From assembly GCF_902498825.1 (NCBI RefSeq), contig NZ_LR701459.1:3209890-3273889 (forward strand): a stretch of DNA of 64,000 nt. Reading direction: 5' to 3'. This document shows, piece by piece, positions 47,252 to 58,951 of this stretch (position 1 is its first letter; every line of letters begins with the position of its first letter). The DNA is from Rhizobium sp. EC-SD404. GTDB lineage: Bacteria > Pseudomonadota > Alphaproteobacteria > Rhizobiales > Rhizobiaceae. The notes beneath the pieces were generated by a model. That model saw only the letters and a program-made list of their open reading frames with translations. It made no database searches and was not told the origin of the DNA. The translations under genes were made by a program, and so were the position numbers.

Positions 47252-48199
47252 ATGACCATTCATCAGCACTTCGCCCCGGAAGACGCCGTCCTGAGCGCGA
47301 TCGCCGCCCATGCCGAAGCGCAGCCCGCGGGGCTTGCCGCAACCGGCATACCGGGTGTTCGGCTTTTCTGGGCCCATGCGCCCGGTGCGGCATCGCCACT
47401 TCTATATGACCGCGGGATCGTGGTTATTTTCCAGGGCCGCAAAATCGGCTTTCTGGGCGATCGCCGGTTCGTCTACGATCGCGACAATTATCTCGCGCTG
47501 ACGATGCCGGTCCCGTTCGCCTGCGCAACGGAAGCGAGCATGCGTGAGCCGCTTTGCGGCCTCTTCCTCGATGTCAGCCGCGAGGATCTGGCAATGATCC
47601 TGCCGCTGATCGAGGACGAACCGTCGGTCCAGGCACGTCGCGCATCGAGTGCGGTCACGCCTGTCCCGTGCGACGAGCCGATGCGAAGCGCTTCATTACG
47701 CCTTCTGGAGTCGCTCACCGATCCGGTCGCAAAGCGGCTCTTCGGGGAGTCGCTGAGGCGCGAGGTAATCCTCGCTGCCTTGCGAGGCCCGATGGGAGGT
47801 GCGCTGGCCGGCCTCATGGAACGTCAAAGCGACGACCGGCCGCTCGACCCTGCCATCGATCTCATGCGGACAAACCTCGCCGCGCCACACAGGATCGAGG
47901 ATCTCGCGGAAGCCTGCGGCATGAGCGTGTCGGCGTTTCACCGGGCGTTTCGTGCACGCACGGACCAGACGCCGCTTCAATATCTCAAGCGCCTTCGCCT
48001 GCATGTGGCGCGGCGCATGATCGCGTTCGAAAACGTTCAGGTCAGCATTGCGGCGCATCGCGTCGGCTACGAGAGCGCCTCGCAGTTCAGCCGAGAGTAC
48101 AAACGCCTTTTCCGCGAAGTCCCGGCAGCCGCACGCCATCGGGCCGTGGTCGACCCGGTAGCGTACGCCGACCCCTATCAGGACACCGTGATGGCCTGA
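47252..48199 (+). CDS. AraC-family transcriptional regulator
   Basis: A 315-residue regulator with an N-terminal AraC_N (cupin-like) domain (VVIFQGRKIGFLGDRRFVYD, YLALTMPVPFACATEAS) and a C-terminal double helix-turn-helix (RIEDLAEACGMSVSAFHRAFRARTDQTPLQYLKRLRL, VGYESASQFSREYKRLF). It most likely controls the divergent SDR gene. It is separated from the convergent guaA by only ten bases. Confidence 0.93.
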   Translation: MTIHQHFAPEDAVLSAIAAHAEAQPAGLAATGIPGVRLFWAHAPGAASPLLYDRGIVVIFQGRKIGFLGDRRFVYDRDNYLALTMPVPFACATEASMREPLCGLFLDVSREDLAMILPLIEDEPSVQARRASSAVTPVPCDEPMRSASLRLLESLTDPVAKRLFGESLRREVILAALRGPMGGALAGLMERQSDDRPLDPAIDLMRTNLAAPHRIEDLAEACGMSVSAFHRAFRARTDQTPLQYLKRLRLHVARRMIAFENVQVSIAAHRVGYESASQFSREYKRLFREVPAAARHRAVVDPVAYADPYQDTVMA

Positions 48200-48209
48200 G
48201 CGACGGGGA

Positions 48210-49778
48210 CTATTCCCACTCGATCGTGCCGGGGGGCTTCGACGTGATGTCGTAGACGACGCGGTTGATGCCTTTGACCTCGTTGATGATGCGGGTCGCG
48301 GCGCGGCCGAGGAAGTCCATGTCGTAGTGGTAGAAATCGGCGGTCATGCCGTCGACCGAGGTGACGGCGCGCAGTGCGCAGACGAACTCGTAGGTCCGGC
48401 CGTCACCCATGACGCCCACGGTCTGGACCGGGAGGAGCACGGCGAAGGCCTGCCAGATGGCGTCGTAGAGTCCTGCCTTGCGGATTTCGTCGAGATAGAT
48501 TGCGTCGGCTTCGCGCAGGATCTCCAGCTTTTCGCGCGTGATGCCACCCGGGCAACGGATCGCAAGCCCGGGGCCCGGAAAGGGATGGCGGCCGATGAAG
48601 CTGTCCGGCAGACCCAGTTCCTTGCCGAGCACGCGGACCTCGTCCTTGAACAGCTCGCGCAGCGGCTCGACGAGCTTCATGTTCATGCGCTCGGGCAGAC
48701 CGCCGACATTGTGGTGGGACTTGATGGTGACCGAAGGACCGCCCGTGAAGGAGACGCTTTCGATAACGTCCGGATAGAGCGTTCCCTGCGCGAGGAAATC
48801 GGCGCCGCCGAGCTTGCCTGCTTCTTCTTCGAAGATCTCGATGAAGAGGCGCCCGATCGTCTTGCGCTTGGTTTCCGGGTCGCTTTCGCCTTCCAGCGCG
48901 CCGATGAAACGGTCCGATGCGTCGACGAGGATCAGCGACAGATTGTAGTGCTCGCGGAACATCGCAACCACTTCCGCCGCCTCGTTCTTGCGCATGAGGC
49001 CATGGTCGACAAGGATGCAGGTGAGTTGGTCGCCGACCGCTTCGTGGATGAGCAATGCGGCAACGGAGCTGTCGACGCCGCCCGAAAGCGCGCAGATCAC
49101 CTTGCCATCGCCCACCTGGTCTCGGATCGTCTGCACGGCCTGCTCGTGATAGGCCGCCATGGTCCAGTCGCCGGCAAGACCGGCGATCTTGTGTACAAAG
49201 TTGGAGAGAAGCTTGGCGCCGTCTGGTGTATGGATCACCTCCGGGTGGAATTGCACGGCATAGAAGCGCCGCTTCTCGTCGGCAATCGCCGCAAAGGGCG
49301 CGCCGGTGGAGGTGCCGATCACCTCGAAGCCTTCGGGAAGAGCCGTCACCCGGTCGCCATGGCTCATCCACACCTGGTGGCGGCTGCCGACTTCCCAGAT
49401 ACCGTCGAACAGTGCGCTCTCCTGGCGAATATCCAGGAAGGCGCGTCCGAATTCGCGGTGATGGCCGCCCTCGACGGCGCCGCCGAGCTGGGCGCACATC
49501 AGCTGCTCGCCGTAGCAGATGCCGAGCACGGGCAGCCCGCTTTCGAAGATCACCTGGGGCGCACGGGGGCTGCCGATATCGGTCGTCGATGCCGGGCCGC
49601 CGGACAGGATGACAGCTTTCGGCGAAAGCCTGTGAAACGCGTCTTCGGCGGCCTGGAACGGCACGATTTCCGAGTAGACGCCGGCTTCGCGCACGCGTCT
49701 GGCGATGAGCTGCGTGACCTGACTGCCGAAATCGACAATGAGGACGGTGTCGGGGTGGGCGGCGATGGATTGTGTCAT
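48210..49778 (-). CDS. guaA: GMP synthase (glutamine-hydrolysing)
   Basis: A 522-residue enzyme that amidates XMP to GMP, the last step after guaB in guanine nucleotide synthesis. The class I glutaminase domain comes first, with the nucleophilic Cys in [14 protein letters not shown] and VQFHPEV for the His. The ATP pyrophosphatase domain begins at [15 protein letters not shown]. The dimerisation domain ends with KPPGTIEWE. Start [20 protein letters not shown] at 49778. Long plus-strand frames across it are shadows. Confidence 0.97.
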   Translation of the reverse strand: MTQSIAAHPDTVLIVDFGSQVTQLIARRVREAGVYSEIVPFQAAEDAFHRLSPKAVILSGGPASTTDIGSPRAPQVIFESGLPVLGICYGEQLMCAQLGGAVEGGHHREFGRAFLDIRQESALFDGIWEVGSRHQVWMSHGDRVTALPEGFEVIGTSTGAPFAAIADEKRRFYAVQFHPEVIHTPDGAKLLSNFVHKIAGLAGDWTMAAYHEQAVQTIRDQVGDGKVICALSGGVDSSVAALLIHEAVGDQLTCILVDHGLMRKNEAAEVVAMFREHYNLSLILVDASDRFIGALEGESDPETKRKTIGRLFIEIFEEEAGKLGGADFLAQGTLYPDVIESVSFTGGPSVTIKSHHNVGGLPERMNMKLVEPLRELFKDEVRVLGKELGLPDSFIGRHPFPGPGLAIRCPGGITREKLEILREADAIYLDEIRKAGLYDAIWQAFAVLLPVQTVGVMGDGRTYEFVCALRAVTSVDGMTADFYHYDMDFLGRAATRIINEVKGINRVVYDITSKPPGTIEWE

Positions 49779-49819
49779 GGCGAGGCTCTAGTCAAAACGC
49801 GAAGCCGTTGCAACGGCGT

Positions 49820-50530
49820 TCAAAGGTTTGCCGACGCTTTTGAACCTATGCCGGTCAACGCTCCGGCTTCGAGCGCCTCCGCAAGGAGATCGACCGACGC
49901 TGCGAGCTTCTCGTCGATGACATGCAGGTACTCGGTCCAGTTGTCGACATGGGTCAGTTCGGCCGCGCCGTCCGAAATACCTCGCAGCACGATCAGCGGG
50001 ACGGCGAACATGCGACAAGCACGGGCGATGGCATAGCTTTCCATGTCGACCATGTCGGCGTCGATCGCATCATATGCGGCGCCCGAGACGATGTTCGCGC
50101 CGGTGGACAGGCGCGCCGTCTCGATGCCCGGCACGCGGTGCGGGAGTGCGATTTCGGCGGGCTCGCCGAGAAACGGTGTGACGCCTTTGGCGAAACCGAG
50201 CGGCGATGCGTCCATGTCGCGATAGGAAACGCTTGTCGCCTGGTAGATGCCGGTCTGCTCCAGGACGCGCGAGCCTGCAGAGCCCAGGGAGACAACGAGA
50301 TCGGGCACCCGGCCGGCAGCCGTGCAGTTGGCGAGCGTTGCGCCCATCACCACGCCGGCTTCGACCGGGCCGACGCCCGTCATGAGCGGCTCAAAGCGCA
50401 GTTGCAGATGACGGCCATACTCCGCAGACGCAGCCATGACGAAAAGCACGGAATGGCCGGCCATGCGGCTCATCGCTACTGGAGAAGTGCGTACGCCCGG
50501 AGCCGACGTCATCGACTGCGTCCCATTCAT
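49820..50530 (-). CDS. mtnN: 5'-methylthioadenosine/S-adenosylhomocysteine nucleosidase
   Basis: A 236-residue nucleosidase of the PNP/UDP phosphorylase family that cleaves adenine from MTA and SAH. Family segments: FEPLMTGVGPVEAGVVMGATL, VSLGSAGS, and DMVDMESYAIARACRMFAVPLIVLRGISDGA, with the catalytic Glu region and the purine-binding Asp. The N-terminus is longer than usual; the ATG at 50530 overlaps the thioesterase stop by four bases, but an internal ATG is possible. Confidence 0.88.
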   Translation of the reverse strand: MNGTQSMTSAPGVRTSPVAMSRMAGHSVLFVMAASAEYGRHLQLRFEPLMTGVGPVEAGVVMGATLANCTAAGRVPDLVVSLGSAGSRVLEQTGIYQATSVSYRDMDASPLGFAKGVTPFLGEPAEIALPHRVPGIETARLSTGANIVSGAAYDAIDADMVDMESYAIARACRMFAVPLIVLRGISDGAAELTHVDNWTEYLHVIDEKLAASVDLLAEALEAGALTGIGSKASANL

Positions 50531-50982
50531 CCGGACAGCCCGTCCCGGCCCTGCACGACCATCATCGTGCCGGTCATCGAGGCGATCAGCTTGGGTGGTT
50601 CGGCGCCACCGATCGCATAGGCCCGGCCATCGGAGACGATGATCGTGGAACCGGGCTTGGTGACTTCGCCGCGAAAGATGAAACGCTCGCCGCGCCCGGG
50701 TGACAGGAGATTGATCTTGAATTCGATGGTCAGCACGGCCGCGTCGGCCGGCATGATCGAATAGGCCGCGTAGCCGCAGGCGGAGTCCAGCGCAGTTGAG
50801 ATGATGCCTGCATGGAGAAACCCGTGCTGCTGCGTCAGCTTCTCGTCGAACGGCACTTCGATCTCGATCGTGCCGTGCTCCACCGTGATGAGCTCGGCGC
50901 CGATCGTCATCATCGCCTTCTGGCGGGCGAAGCTGTCGCGCACGCGGGTTTTGAAATCGGGATTGATCTGTTCGGCGTTCAT
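50527..50982 (-). CDS. PaaI-type hotdog-fold thioesterase
   Basis: A 151-residue hotdog protein from the ATG at 50982 (MNAEQINPDFKTRVRD). QHGFLHAGIISTALDSACGYAAYS holds the HGG-like helix entry and catalytic acidic residue, followed by VLTIEFKINLLSP, as in PaaI acyl-CoA thioesterases. Substrate unknown. Coupled to the nucleosidase gene by an ATGA overlap. Confidence 0.9.
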   Translation of the reverse strand: MNAEQINPDFKTRVRDSFARQKAMMTIGAELITVEHGTIEIEVPFDEKLTQQHGFLHAGIISTALDSACGYAAYSIMPADAAVLTIEFKINLLSPGRGERFIFRGEVTKPGSTIIVSDGRAYAIGGAEPPKLIASMTGTMMVVQGRDGLSG

Positions 50983-51072
50983 GGCCGAAACCTCTCTTTT
51001 CGCATCTGCGAAATAAGCATGCGGCGTGTGGCCCGGCAAGGGGCGCAATTTCGTCGCGGCGGCTTCAGTGCT

Positions 51073-51528
51073 CTAAGCGTTAAGACGCCATATCTCGAAA
51101 TTGAGCGCCGTCGCGAAGCCGACCCATGCGGCGTAAGGAACGAAGAAGAGGCTCGATAGCCGATCGCGCCGCCAGGTGAGCGCGATGAACACGAGGATCG
51201 AAAGCAGAAGCGGAACGATCACCACGAGCGCAAGGTCGGGGCGCTGCGCCGTGAAGAACACCGGCGTCCAGGCGAAGTTGAGTGCCATCTGCACGAACCA
51301 GACGATCATGGCCGCCGATCCCGCACCGCGCGCCCAAGTGCGCGCGCCGGCGATGCCGATCAGAACGTAAAGCGCGCTCCAGACAGGGCCGAACACCCAG
51401 TTCGGCGGATTGAACGGCGGTTTGGCCAAGCTTTCGTACCACTCCCCGGGCGCATTGGAGAGGCCGATGAGAATGCCGCCGCCGAGCGAGAGCGCGACGA
51501 ACAGGACGAGCAGGCGAAGGTTACGCAT
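51073..51528 (-). CDS. tspO: TspO/MBR-family tryptophan-rich sensory protein
   Basis: A 151-residue, five-helix membrane protein. The family start SLGGGILIGLSNAPGEWYESLAKPPF, NPPNWVFGPVWSALYVLIGIA and FVQMALNFAWTPVFF with conserved Trp and Pro residues leave no doubt. TspO binds porphyrins and cholesterol-like ligands and in alphaproteobacteria modulates tetrapyrrole metabolism and stress responses. It lies 70 bases after the methyltransferase gene on the same strand. Confidence 0.95.
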   Translation of the reverse strand: MRNLRLLVLFVALSLGGGILIGLSNAPGEWYESLAKPPFNPPNWVFGPVWSALYVLIGIAGARTWARGAGSAAMIVWFVQMALNFAWTPVFFTAQRPDLALVVIVPLLLSILVFIALTWRRDRLSSLFFVPYAAWVGFATALNFEIWRLNA

Positions 51529-51597
51529 GGAAGGCCTTGTGGTGGATCAGAAAATGACATGGCGCAACGCGCCAGGCTTTCCAGAGTTGCGAACCGC

Positions 51598-52884
51598 TCA
51601 GGACATTCGGCGCATGACGGAGACGAAGAAGCCGTCCGTTGCCGTGGTCGCCGGGGTGAGTGTCACCATTCCGTTCTCGGGATCCGCATGGGCAGGAAGC
51701 GCTTTTCCGAACGTGCTTTCCCAACGCGCCGCAATCTCGACCGGCTGAAATTCCGGATGGCGCTCACGGAAACGGGCGACCTGCCCTGCATTCTCCGACG
51801 GCAGCAGCGAACACGTTACGTAGACGAGCTCGCCGCCGGGCTTCACGAAGCGGTGGGCAGCCTCAAGCACGGTTTCCTGCTCCGCCATCCTCTGCGCCAG
51901 CGTTTCAGGCGTGAGGCGCCACTTCGTATCGGGCCGGCGGCGCCAGGTCCCCGTTCCTGTGCAGGGAGCGTCGATGAGCACACGGTCGCAACGCCCTTCG
52001 AGTGACTCCAGCTGCGTTGCCTGGTCATGCACCTGCACGTTGCGAGTCCCGGCGCGCTTCAGCCGCTCCACGATGGGCGCAAGCCGGTGGCGATCGGCGT
52101 CATAGGCGTGGATCTGCCCCTTGTTGCCCATGAGCGCGGCGAGCGCCAAGGTCTTGCCGCCGCCCCCGGCGCAATAATCGAGCACCTGGCCACCGCCCGC
52201 TCCGGTCAGCAACGCGGCGATCTGGCTGCCTTCATCCTGCACCTCGAACCAGCCTTTCGCGAAGGAAAGCTCGGCCGTTACGTTCGGGTGGCGTCCCGAT
52301 CCCTCGACAGGCGCGACGCGGATGCCGTCGGGGGCGATTTCGGTCGGTACGGCACCCGTGCGCGCAAGCGCCTTCAGCACCTTGTCGCGGTTCGCCTTCA
52401 GCCTGTTGACGCGCAGATCGAGCGGCGGACGTCCATTCAGCCCTTTGGCCTCGGTGATCCAGTGCTCGCCAAACGCCGCTTCGAATTCGCTCTGCAGCCA
52501 TTCCGGCAGATCGGCCTGCACATGCGGCGGCGCCTCGCTGAGATCGCGCGCTGCGAACGTCTCGAACACATCAGAACCCGGTGCGGCGGGTGCGAAAGTG
52601 TCGCCCTCGAGTTCCGCCGTCAGGCCTTCCACCGTGTAACCCCATTGGCGCAAAAGCACGGCAAAGCCCAGCGCTGCCGGTTCCTCGCTTTGCATCAGCC
52701 ATTGATGGCTGAGCTTCAGCCTGAGCGCGTCATAGACGATGTTGCCGATCGCGGCGCGATCACCGGAACCCGCAAATCTATGCGACAGGCCCCAGTCCTT
52801 GAGCGCTTCGGCAACAGGACGGTGGCGCGTCTCGATATCGGATAGAATGTCGATGGCTGCCGAGAGCCTTCCACCAAGTCGCAT
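51598..52884 (-). CDS. RsmB/NOP-family RNA cytosine-C5 methyltransferase
   Basis: A 428-residue protein with an N-terminal NusB/RsmB-like part (HRPVAEALKDWGLSHRFAGSGDRAAIGNIVYDALR) and a C-terminal m5C methyltransferase domain. VLDYCAGGGGKTLALAALM is the SAM loop, VLIDAPCTGTGTWRRRPD contains one catalytic Cys and YVTCSLLPSENAGQ the second. The target rRNA or tRNA cytosine cannot be told from the sequence. AAGGA lies seven bases before the ATG. Confidence 0.93.
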   Translation of the reverse strand: MRLGGRLSAAIDILSDIETRHRPVAEALKDWGLSHRFAGSGDRAAIGNIVYDALRLKLSHQWLMQSEEPAALGFAVLLRQWGYTVEGLTAELEGDTFAPAAPGSDVFETFAARDLSEAPPHVQADLPEWLQSEFEAAFGEHWITEAKGLNGRPPLDLRVNRLKANRDKVLKALARTGAVPTEIAPDGIRVAPVEGSGRHPNVTAELSFAKGWFEVQDEGSQIAALLTGAGGGQVLDYCAGGGGKTLALAALMGNKGQIHAYDADRHRLAPIVERLKRAGTRNVQVHDQATQLESLEGRCDRVLIDAPCTGTGTWRRRPDTKWRLTPETLAQRMAEQETVLEAAHRFVKPGGELVYVTCSLLPSENAGQVARFRERHPEFQPVEIAARWESTFGKALPAHADPENGMVTLTPATTATDGFFVSVMRRMS

Positions 52885-52935
52885 GGCAAGGTCCTTCGCG
52901 GGAACTGAGAAGTCGGTCGCGCTTGCAGGCGACCG

Positions 52936-53352
52936 TCAGGCGATCGCCAGCCGATAGGCGAAATAAACCCAGAGCAGACCGTTGATGAAGAAGCCGACGA
53001 TGAAGGCCGCGCGGCGCTGCATCAGGGCATTCGTCGTCACATGAATGGCCGCATGCACGATGCGGCTGATGACGAAGGCCCATGCGAGCACCAGGACGAC
53101 GATGTTGACCGCCGAGATCAGGTAGAACGCGAAGCAGACGAAGATGAACAGCATCGGCAGTTCGAACTGGTTCACCAGGCTGCGGATCGCCGTTGCGCTC
53201 TGTGCGGGCTCGTTGATCGGAACCAGGAATTCCTTCGCCTGCACCTCGCCACGCTTCACGGCGCCGACGCGTCGCTGCGATGTGATGAGGTAGATCACGT
53301 AAATGAGCGCGACCTGGACGATGACGGGCCAGAAGATGGAAATCGAATTCAT
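52936..53352 (-). CDS. MAPEG-family membrane protein
   Basis: A 138-residue, four-helix protein of the MAPEG superfamily (related to microsomal glutathione transferases). RSLVNQFELPMLFIFVCFAFYLI and VISRIVHAAIHVTTNALMQRRAAF are the recognisable membrane motifs with conserved Asn, Glu and Arg. Function in bacteria unknown; glutathione- or lipid-peroxide-linked activity is possible. It begins three bases after the guaB stop. Confidence 0.9.
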   Translation of the reverse strand: MNSISIFWPVIVQVALIYVIYLITSQRRVGAVKRGEVQAKEFLVPINEPAQSATAIRSLVNQFELPMLFIFVCFAFYLISAVNIVVLVLAWAFVISRIVHAAIHVTTNALMQRRAAFIVGFFINGLLWVYFAYRLAIA

Positions 53353-53355
53353 CGC

Positions 53356-54861
<1,506 letters not shown>

Positions 54862-54930
54862 GGCCAACCTTCGTCTCTGATATGAACCATCCCGCTTCGC
54901 CGAGCGAAACGGGATGTGATCGTTCAATCC

Positions 54931-55040
54931 TCAGAGTGAGTTCGCTTTTCTTGGAAAGGCTCAATCACTCTGAAATTTTGATGTGTCGCGTTTCCGGACG
55001 GTGAACCGGCATCCACTTCACCTGGAAACGCTTTATGATT
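54931..55040. repeat. Rhizobial-type palindromic intergenic element, copy 2
   Basis: Two consecutive stem-loops as in copy 1: TCAGAGTGA (54931-54939) with TCACTCTGA (54965-54973), then GCGTTTCC (54988-54995) with GGAAACGC (55024-55031). The 28-base second loop differs from that of copy 1 by a few bases (GGTGAACCGGCATCCACTTC). The first arms differ between copies but both pair, a sign of selection on the fold. It lies just upstream of guaB. Confidence 0.82.
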
Positions 55041-55101
55041 GGCGAGGGCTGGTACCATGGCCTGCCGCCAATGAAAAGACATGGACCGTCGCGTGCGACG
55101 A

Positions 55102-56112
55102 TCAGGCGTCGACGTCGAACTGATAGCTCTTCGGCACGAAGCGGTAGCCGGTATCGAGCTTCTCGACGAAACCCACACCCGGGAAAGGCATGTGGTAGCC
55201 GATAAAGGCCGTGCGATCGGTCGCCAACATGTCGAACACCCGCTTGCGGGTCTCGGCAGCAGCCGCCTTGTCCATGTCGTAGACGACCTCCCAGTCCGGG
55301 CGCTGCAGCGATAGGACGAAATGGTTGGCGGTATCGGCGGTGAGCACGACGCGCTGGTCGTCCGATTCGATCATGTAGATCATGTGGCCGGGCGTGTGCC
55401 CGAAGGCGGCCATGCCGGTCACGCCGGAGACGACTTCGTCGCCATCGCCGATGAACGTCATCTGTTCGGCAAGCGGTGCGACGCGGCTCAACACTGCGCC
55501 GTGGTTGCCCTCGGCGGGCGTTCCGGCGCGGGCGTCATCCGTCCAGAAATCGAATTCCTGCTGGCCGGTCACGTACCGGGCATTGGCAAAGGTCGGCGCT
55601 CCGCCTTCCATCAGGCCGTTGATGTGATCGCCATGGAGATGGGTAAGCACGACGATGGTCACGTCTTCCGGCTGGTATCCCGACGCGCGCAGCGAAGCGA
55701 GCATCTGGCCGGCGCCCGCTTCGCGCGCGGCCTCGCCATTGCCGGTGTCGAACAGCACGAGGTCGGATCCGGTCTGGATCAGCGTCGGCGTGAACGTGTT
55801 GCGCATCCGCGCGGCCGGCAGGAAATTCTCTTCCAGAAGTGCTGCAACGTCTTCCTGTGGCTGGTTTGCGCCAAAGATCGTATGCGGATCGTCGCTGATC
55901 CGACCACCGTCGCTAAGCGTCGTGATCTCGAAGCTGCCAAGCTGGAAGCGATTGAACTGTCCCATCGCGTCGTCCTGCGTCGTTGTTTCTGTCTGCGCGA
56001 ACGCCGCCCGCGTCATGATCTGGGGCGCAGCCAAGCCGGCGGCGACGAGCCCTGCGGCTTTAAACACATCGCGACGCGAAGCGCCAAGCACCGATTTCTG
56101 ACGGAGTGTCAT
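55102..56112 (-). CDS. Tat-exported metallo-beta-lactamase-fold hydrolase
   Basis: A 336-residue enzyme. The N-terminus has a twin-arginine signal (GASRRDVFKAAGLVAAGLAAP, cleavage near AAFAQ), so it folds before export to the periplasm. The MBL zinc motif is THLHGDHING, followed by AFGHTPGHMIYMI (second His) and LTADTANHFV (bridging Asp). Relatives include quorum-quenching lactonases and alkyl-sulfatase-like hydrolases; substrate unknown. FDTGNGEAAR is the first Asp motif. Confidence 0.92.
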   Translation of the reverse strand: MTLRQKSVLGASRRDVFKAAGLVAAGLAAPQIMTRAAFAQTETTTQDDAMGQFNRFQLGSFEITTLSDGGRISDDPHTIFGANQPQEDVAALLEENFLPAARMRNTFTPTLIQTGSDLVLFDTGNGEAAREAGAGQMLASLRASGYQPEDVTIVVLTHLHGDHINGLMEGGAPTFANARYVTGQQEFDFWTDDARAGTPAEGNHGAVLSRVAPLAEQMTFIGDGDEVVSGVTGMAAFGHTPGHMIYMIESDDQRVVLTADTANHFVLSLQRPDWEVVYDMDKAAAAETRKRVFDMLATDRTAFIGYHMPFPGVGFVEKLDTGYRFVPKSYQFDVDA

Positions 56113-56261
56113 GCAAATCTCCCGGGATTTTTGATGGTCAGGGCCTCGACCGCCCCGACGCGTTTCATGGCAAATGTCGACAGCGGCTAAACTGGCACAG
56201 CAAGCCGGGATGACAATTGCCGAGACTCCCCATGGTACCTCACCTCACGGCATCGTGAGGA

Positions 56262-56978
56262 TCAAGCTTCTTCCGCGTCCTCGGTGATTTCCTCTTCCAC
56301 GCGGCCCTTGAAGCCCTTGGCCAGCACGAACATCTCGACCGATTCCTGCCTGGACGACGGCGGCTTGATGTGGATGACGCTGCGGAAATTCTTTTTCAGC
56401 ATCGTCAGCAGATCGTGGCCGGTGCCACCTTGAAAAGTCTTTGCCAGAAAATGCCCGCCGGGCCGCAGGACATCGACCGCGAAATGGGCGGCAGCCTCAC
56501 TGAGATGCATGGTGCGCAGATGGTCCGTTCGCTTGTGGCCTGTCGTCGGCGCAGCCATGTCGGAAATCACGACATCCGGCTGGCCGCCGCAGGCCTCGAC
56601 CAGTTTGGCAGGCGCGTCATCATCCAGGAAATCCATCAGCAGGATGTGCACGCCGGGGATCGTGTCCATCTCCAGGAAGTCGATGGCAGCGACGCGTGGC
56701 GAATCGTCCAGCGACCCGGTCACCTTGGCGGCGATCTGCGACCAGCCACCCGGTGCGGCCCCCAGATCGATGATGCGATGGGCGCCCTTCAGGATCTTGT
56801 GCTTCTCGTCGATCTCCAGAAGCTTGTAGGCCGCGCGCGAGCGATAGCCTTCGAGCTGCGCCCGTTGCACATAGGGATCGTTGATGTGCCGCTCGATCCA
56901 TCGCCGCGACGATGCCTTGAGCTTGCCCTTCTTGACCTTCTGGCCGAGCTTGCGCCCGCTCTTAATCGGCCCCGTCAA
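56262..56978 (-). CDS. rlmE: 23S rRNA (uridine-2552-2'-O)-methyltransferase
   Basis: FtsJ-family enzyme of 238 residues that methylates U2552 in the 50S A-loop. Motifs: [37 protein letters not shown] with the first catalytic Lys, [31 protein letters not shown] with the Asp, and [10 protein letters not shown] with the second Lys. The open frame offers only a TTG (56978) that overlaps the Ppx/GppA stop as TTGA; this fits the conserved family N-terminus, so I take it as the start. Confidence 0.94.
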   Translation of the reverse strand: MTGPIKSGRKLGQKVKKGKLKASSRRWIERHINDPYVQRAQLEGYRSRAAYKLLEIDEKHKILKGAHRIIDLGAAPGGWSQIAAKVTGSLDDSPRVAAIDFLEMDTIPGVHILLMDFLDDDAPAKLVEACGGQPDVVISDMAAPTTGHKRTDHLRTMHLSEAAAHFAVDVLRPGGHFLAKTFQGGTGHDLLTMLKKNFRSVIHIKPPSSRQESVEMFVLAKGFKGRVEEEITEDAEEA

Positions 56979-58951
56979 CTCGTGCCCTCCCCGCCCTTGC
57001 GGCCTTGTTCGCTGCGCCCATCGAAGCGCGATCGGTTTCGGTCGGTGGCCGGAAAGCGCGACCGGCGCCGCCGCCAGACGCCATCGGCCGCCATCATGTC
57101 GGTCAGCAGTCCTTCACGCAGGCCGCGATCGGCCACGCGCAGGCGTTCGGCCGGCCAACGGCGGCGAATGCCCTGCAGGATCGCGCAACCCGCCAATACC
57201 AGATCGGCGCGGTCGGCGCCTATGCAGGGGTTCGCCGAACGCTGGTCGAAATCCCAGGAGAGGATCCGGTCGAGCATGCGATCGACCTCTTCGCTGGTCA
57301 GCCAAAGTCCGTCCACGCGCCGTCGGTCGTAGCGCGGCAAGCCGAGATGGACGCCGGCGAGCGTCGTCACCGTCCCCGACGTGCCGATCAGGTGGAAATT
57401 GCCGCCGGCGCCACCGCCCATGCCCGGAAGGTCGGGCGCCAGGAAGGACGACAGCATGACCTCCACGTCGGCGACCATTGCTTCGAACGTGTCCGGCGTT
57501 ACGTCGCGGCCGCCGAAGCGTTCCGACAAGGTGACGACGCCCACCGGCAACGATGTCCATGCGCGAATGTGGTTGGCCAGCCGGCCGGACCTCTCACGCG
57601 GCAGATCGATCACCGCGATCTCGGACGACCCGCCGCCGATGTCGAAGAGCACGACCGAATCCGTTCCCTGCTCGACGAGCGACGAGCAGCCGGACACGGC
57701 AAGCCGCGCTTCGGTCTCGCGGTCGACGATTTCGAGTTCGAGACCCGTCTCGCGCTGGACCCGCTGCAGAAACTCAGCGCCGTTCTCGGCCGCGCGGCAG
57801 GCTTCCGTTGCAATCAGGCGCGCCTTGCGGATGGGTTTATCGGCCAGTTTCGAAGCGCAGACCTTCAGGGCATCCACGGCCCGGTCCATGGCCCGGTCCG
57901 AAAGGCGGCCCGATGCGGCCAGGCCCTCGCCAAGCCGCACGATGCGCGAGAAGGCATCGACCACGCGGAACTGGCCCGGCCGGGTCGGCGAGGCGACCAG
58001 GAGGCGGCAATTGTTCGTTCCAAGATCGAGCGCAGCATAGAGCGGTGCCGCGGCCGCGTTGCGCCGCTCGTCGGCGTCGGCTTTCGCAGAGGCCGCCATG
58101 GTGTCGTTTCCGATGGCATGCGCCGCGGCCAAGGAACGCTCAGCGACGCTAGCGTCAACAGGCCGGGCTGCGATGTTCGCGGTAGAACCAGTCCTGCCAT
58201 TTGCGTCGGCCACGACGGAAGCGACGACTCCCCCGACACATCCCCCGGAGCGCATCGTCTTGGCGCGCTTGGCGCGTTGACGGCGTTTGCGTGATTTCGA
58301 GCGCGTTGCACCGGGATGATGGTCTCCAGGCCTATGATCGCCCGGGCGGTGATCCCCGCCGCGCTGCTCCTTTCCGGCGCGCGAGGCAGCGTCCGCTCGG
58401 CCCTCGCCGGTATCGAGCACCTGACCATCGGATGACCCATCGGCGATCGGGCCCCGGTTCTCCGTGTGATGCCCGGCATCGCGTTCTGATCGCTGTGCTG
58501 AAATCAACACGGCATTGCCGCCATTGGCTGATTCGGCATGGCTCGATTGCGTGTGGGCGGTCGCAGTTCCGCCTTTGCGGCGCCGCCGGCGGCGCCTCTT
58601 GCCGTCCTTGGCGCGGGCGGCGTCGCCGAGCGTATCGGCAGCGATCGTATCCGGGCGCGTTTCGCCGTCCAGGCGCGAGGCCTGGCCGGACGCTAGAGCA
58701 TCACCTGTCGGCGCCTGGCCAGCCGATGCCGAACCAGTCGGGCCGCGATCGGAACGGCCGCTCTTTGAGCGGTTTTTTCCGGTTCGGCTGGACGGTTGGC
58801 CGGTTGGCGCATGGCGTTTTCCGCGATCCTCGTCTGGCGCCCCTCTTGCCGGCACATCGGTGCCGCTTTCGGGGTTCTTCACGTCAGTTCCTGTCGGCGC
58901 GTCGCGGGCGGCAGCAGGAATGCGCCACCGCGAAAAGCGCTCGTCTGTCAT
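56975..58951 (-). CDS. Ppx/GppA-family phosphatase with long basic N-terminal extension
   Basis: A 658-residue protein from the ATG at 58951 ([17 protein letters not shown]). The C-terminal half is a Ppx/GppA domain of the actin-like ATPase fold: [47 protein letters not shown] and [14 protein letters not shown]. It hydrolyses polyphosphate or pppGpp. Before it come about 310 residues of low complexity: seven consecutive Arg in [11 protein letters not shown], a Gly-Asp-His-x-Pro repeat ([16 protein letters not shown]) and a [13 protein letters not shown] stretch, which could bind RNA or polyphosphate. Coupled to rlmE by a four-base overlap. Confidence 0.9.
   Translation of the reverse strand: MTDERFSRWRIPAAARDAPTGTDVKNPESGTDVPARGAPDEDRGKRHAPTGQPSSRTGKNRSKSGRSDRGPTGSASAGQAPTGDALASGQASRLDGETRPDTIAADTLGDAARAKDGKRRRRRRRKGGTATAHTQSSHAESANGGNAVLISAQRSERDAGHHTENRGPIADGSSDGQVLDTGEGRADAASRAGKEQRGGDHRPGDHRPGDHHPGATRSKSRKRRQRAKRAKTMRSGGCVGGVVASVVADANGRTGSTANIAARPVDASVAERSLAAAHAIGNDTMAASAKADADERRNAAAAPLYAALDLGTNNCRLLVASPTRPGQFRVVDAFSRIVRLGEGLAASGRLSDRAMDRAVDALKVCASKLADKPIRKARLIATEACRAAENGAEFLQRVQRETGLELEIVDRETEARLAVSGCSSLVEQGTDSVVLFDIGGGSSEIAVIDLPRERSGRLANHIRAWTSLPVGVVTLSERFGGRDVTPDTFEAMVADVEVMLSSFLAPDLPGMGGGAGGNFHLIGTSGTVTTLAGVHLGLPRYDRRRVDGLWLTSEEVDRMLDRILSWDFDQRSANPCIGADRADLVLAGCAILQGIRRRWPAERLRVADRGLREGLLTDMMAADGVWRRRRSRFPATDRNRSRFDGRSEQGRKGGEGTS

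Noticed and set aside
48327..50036. A 569-codon plus-strand open frame
   Set aside because: Antisense of guaA and running into the nucleosidase gene; no protein features.
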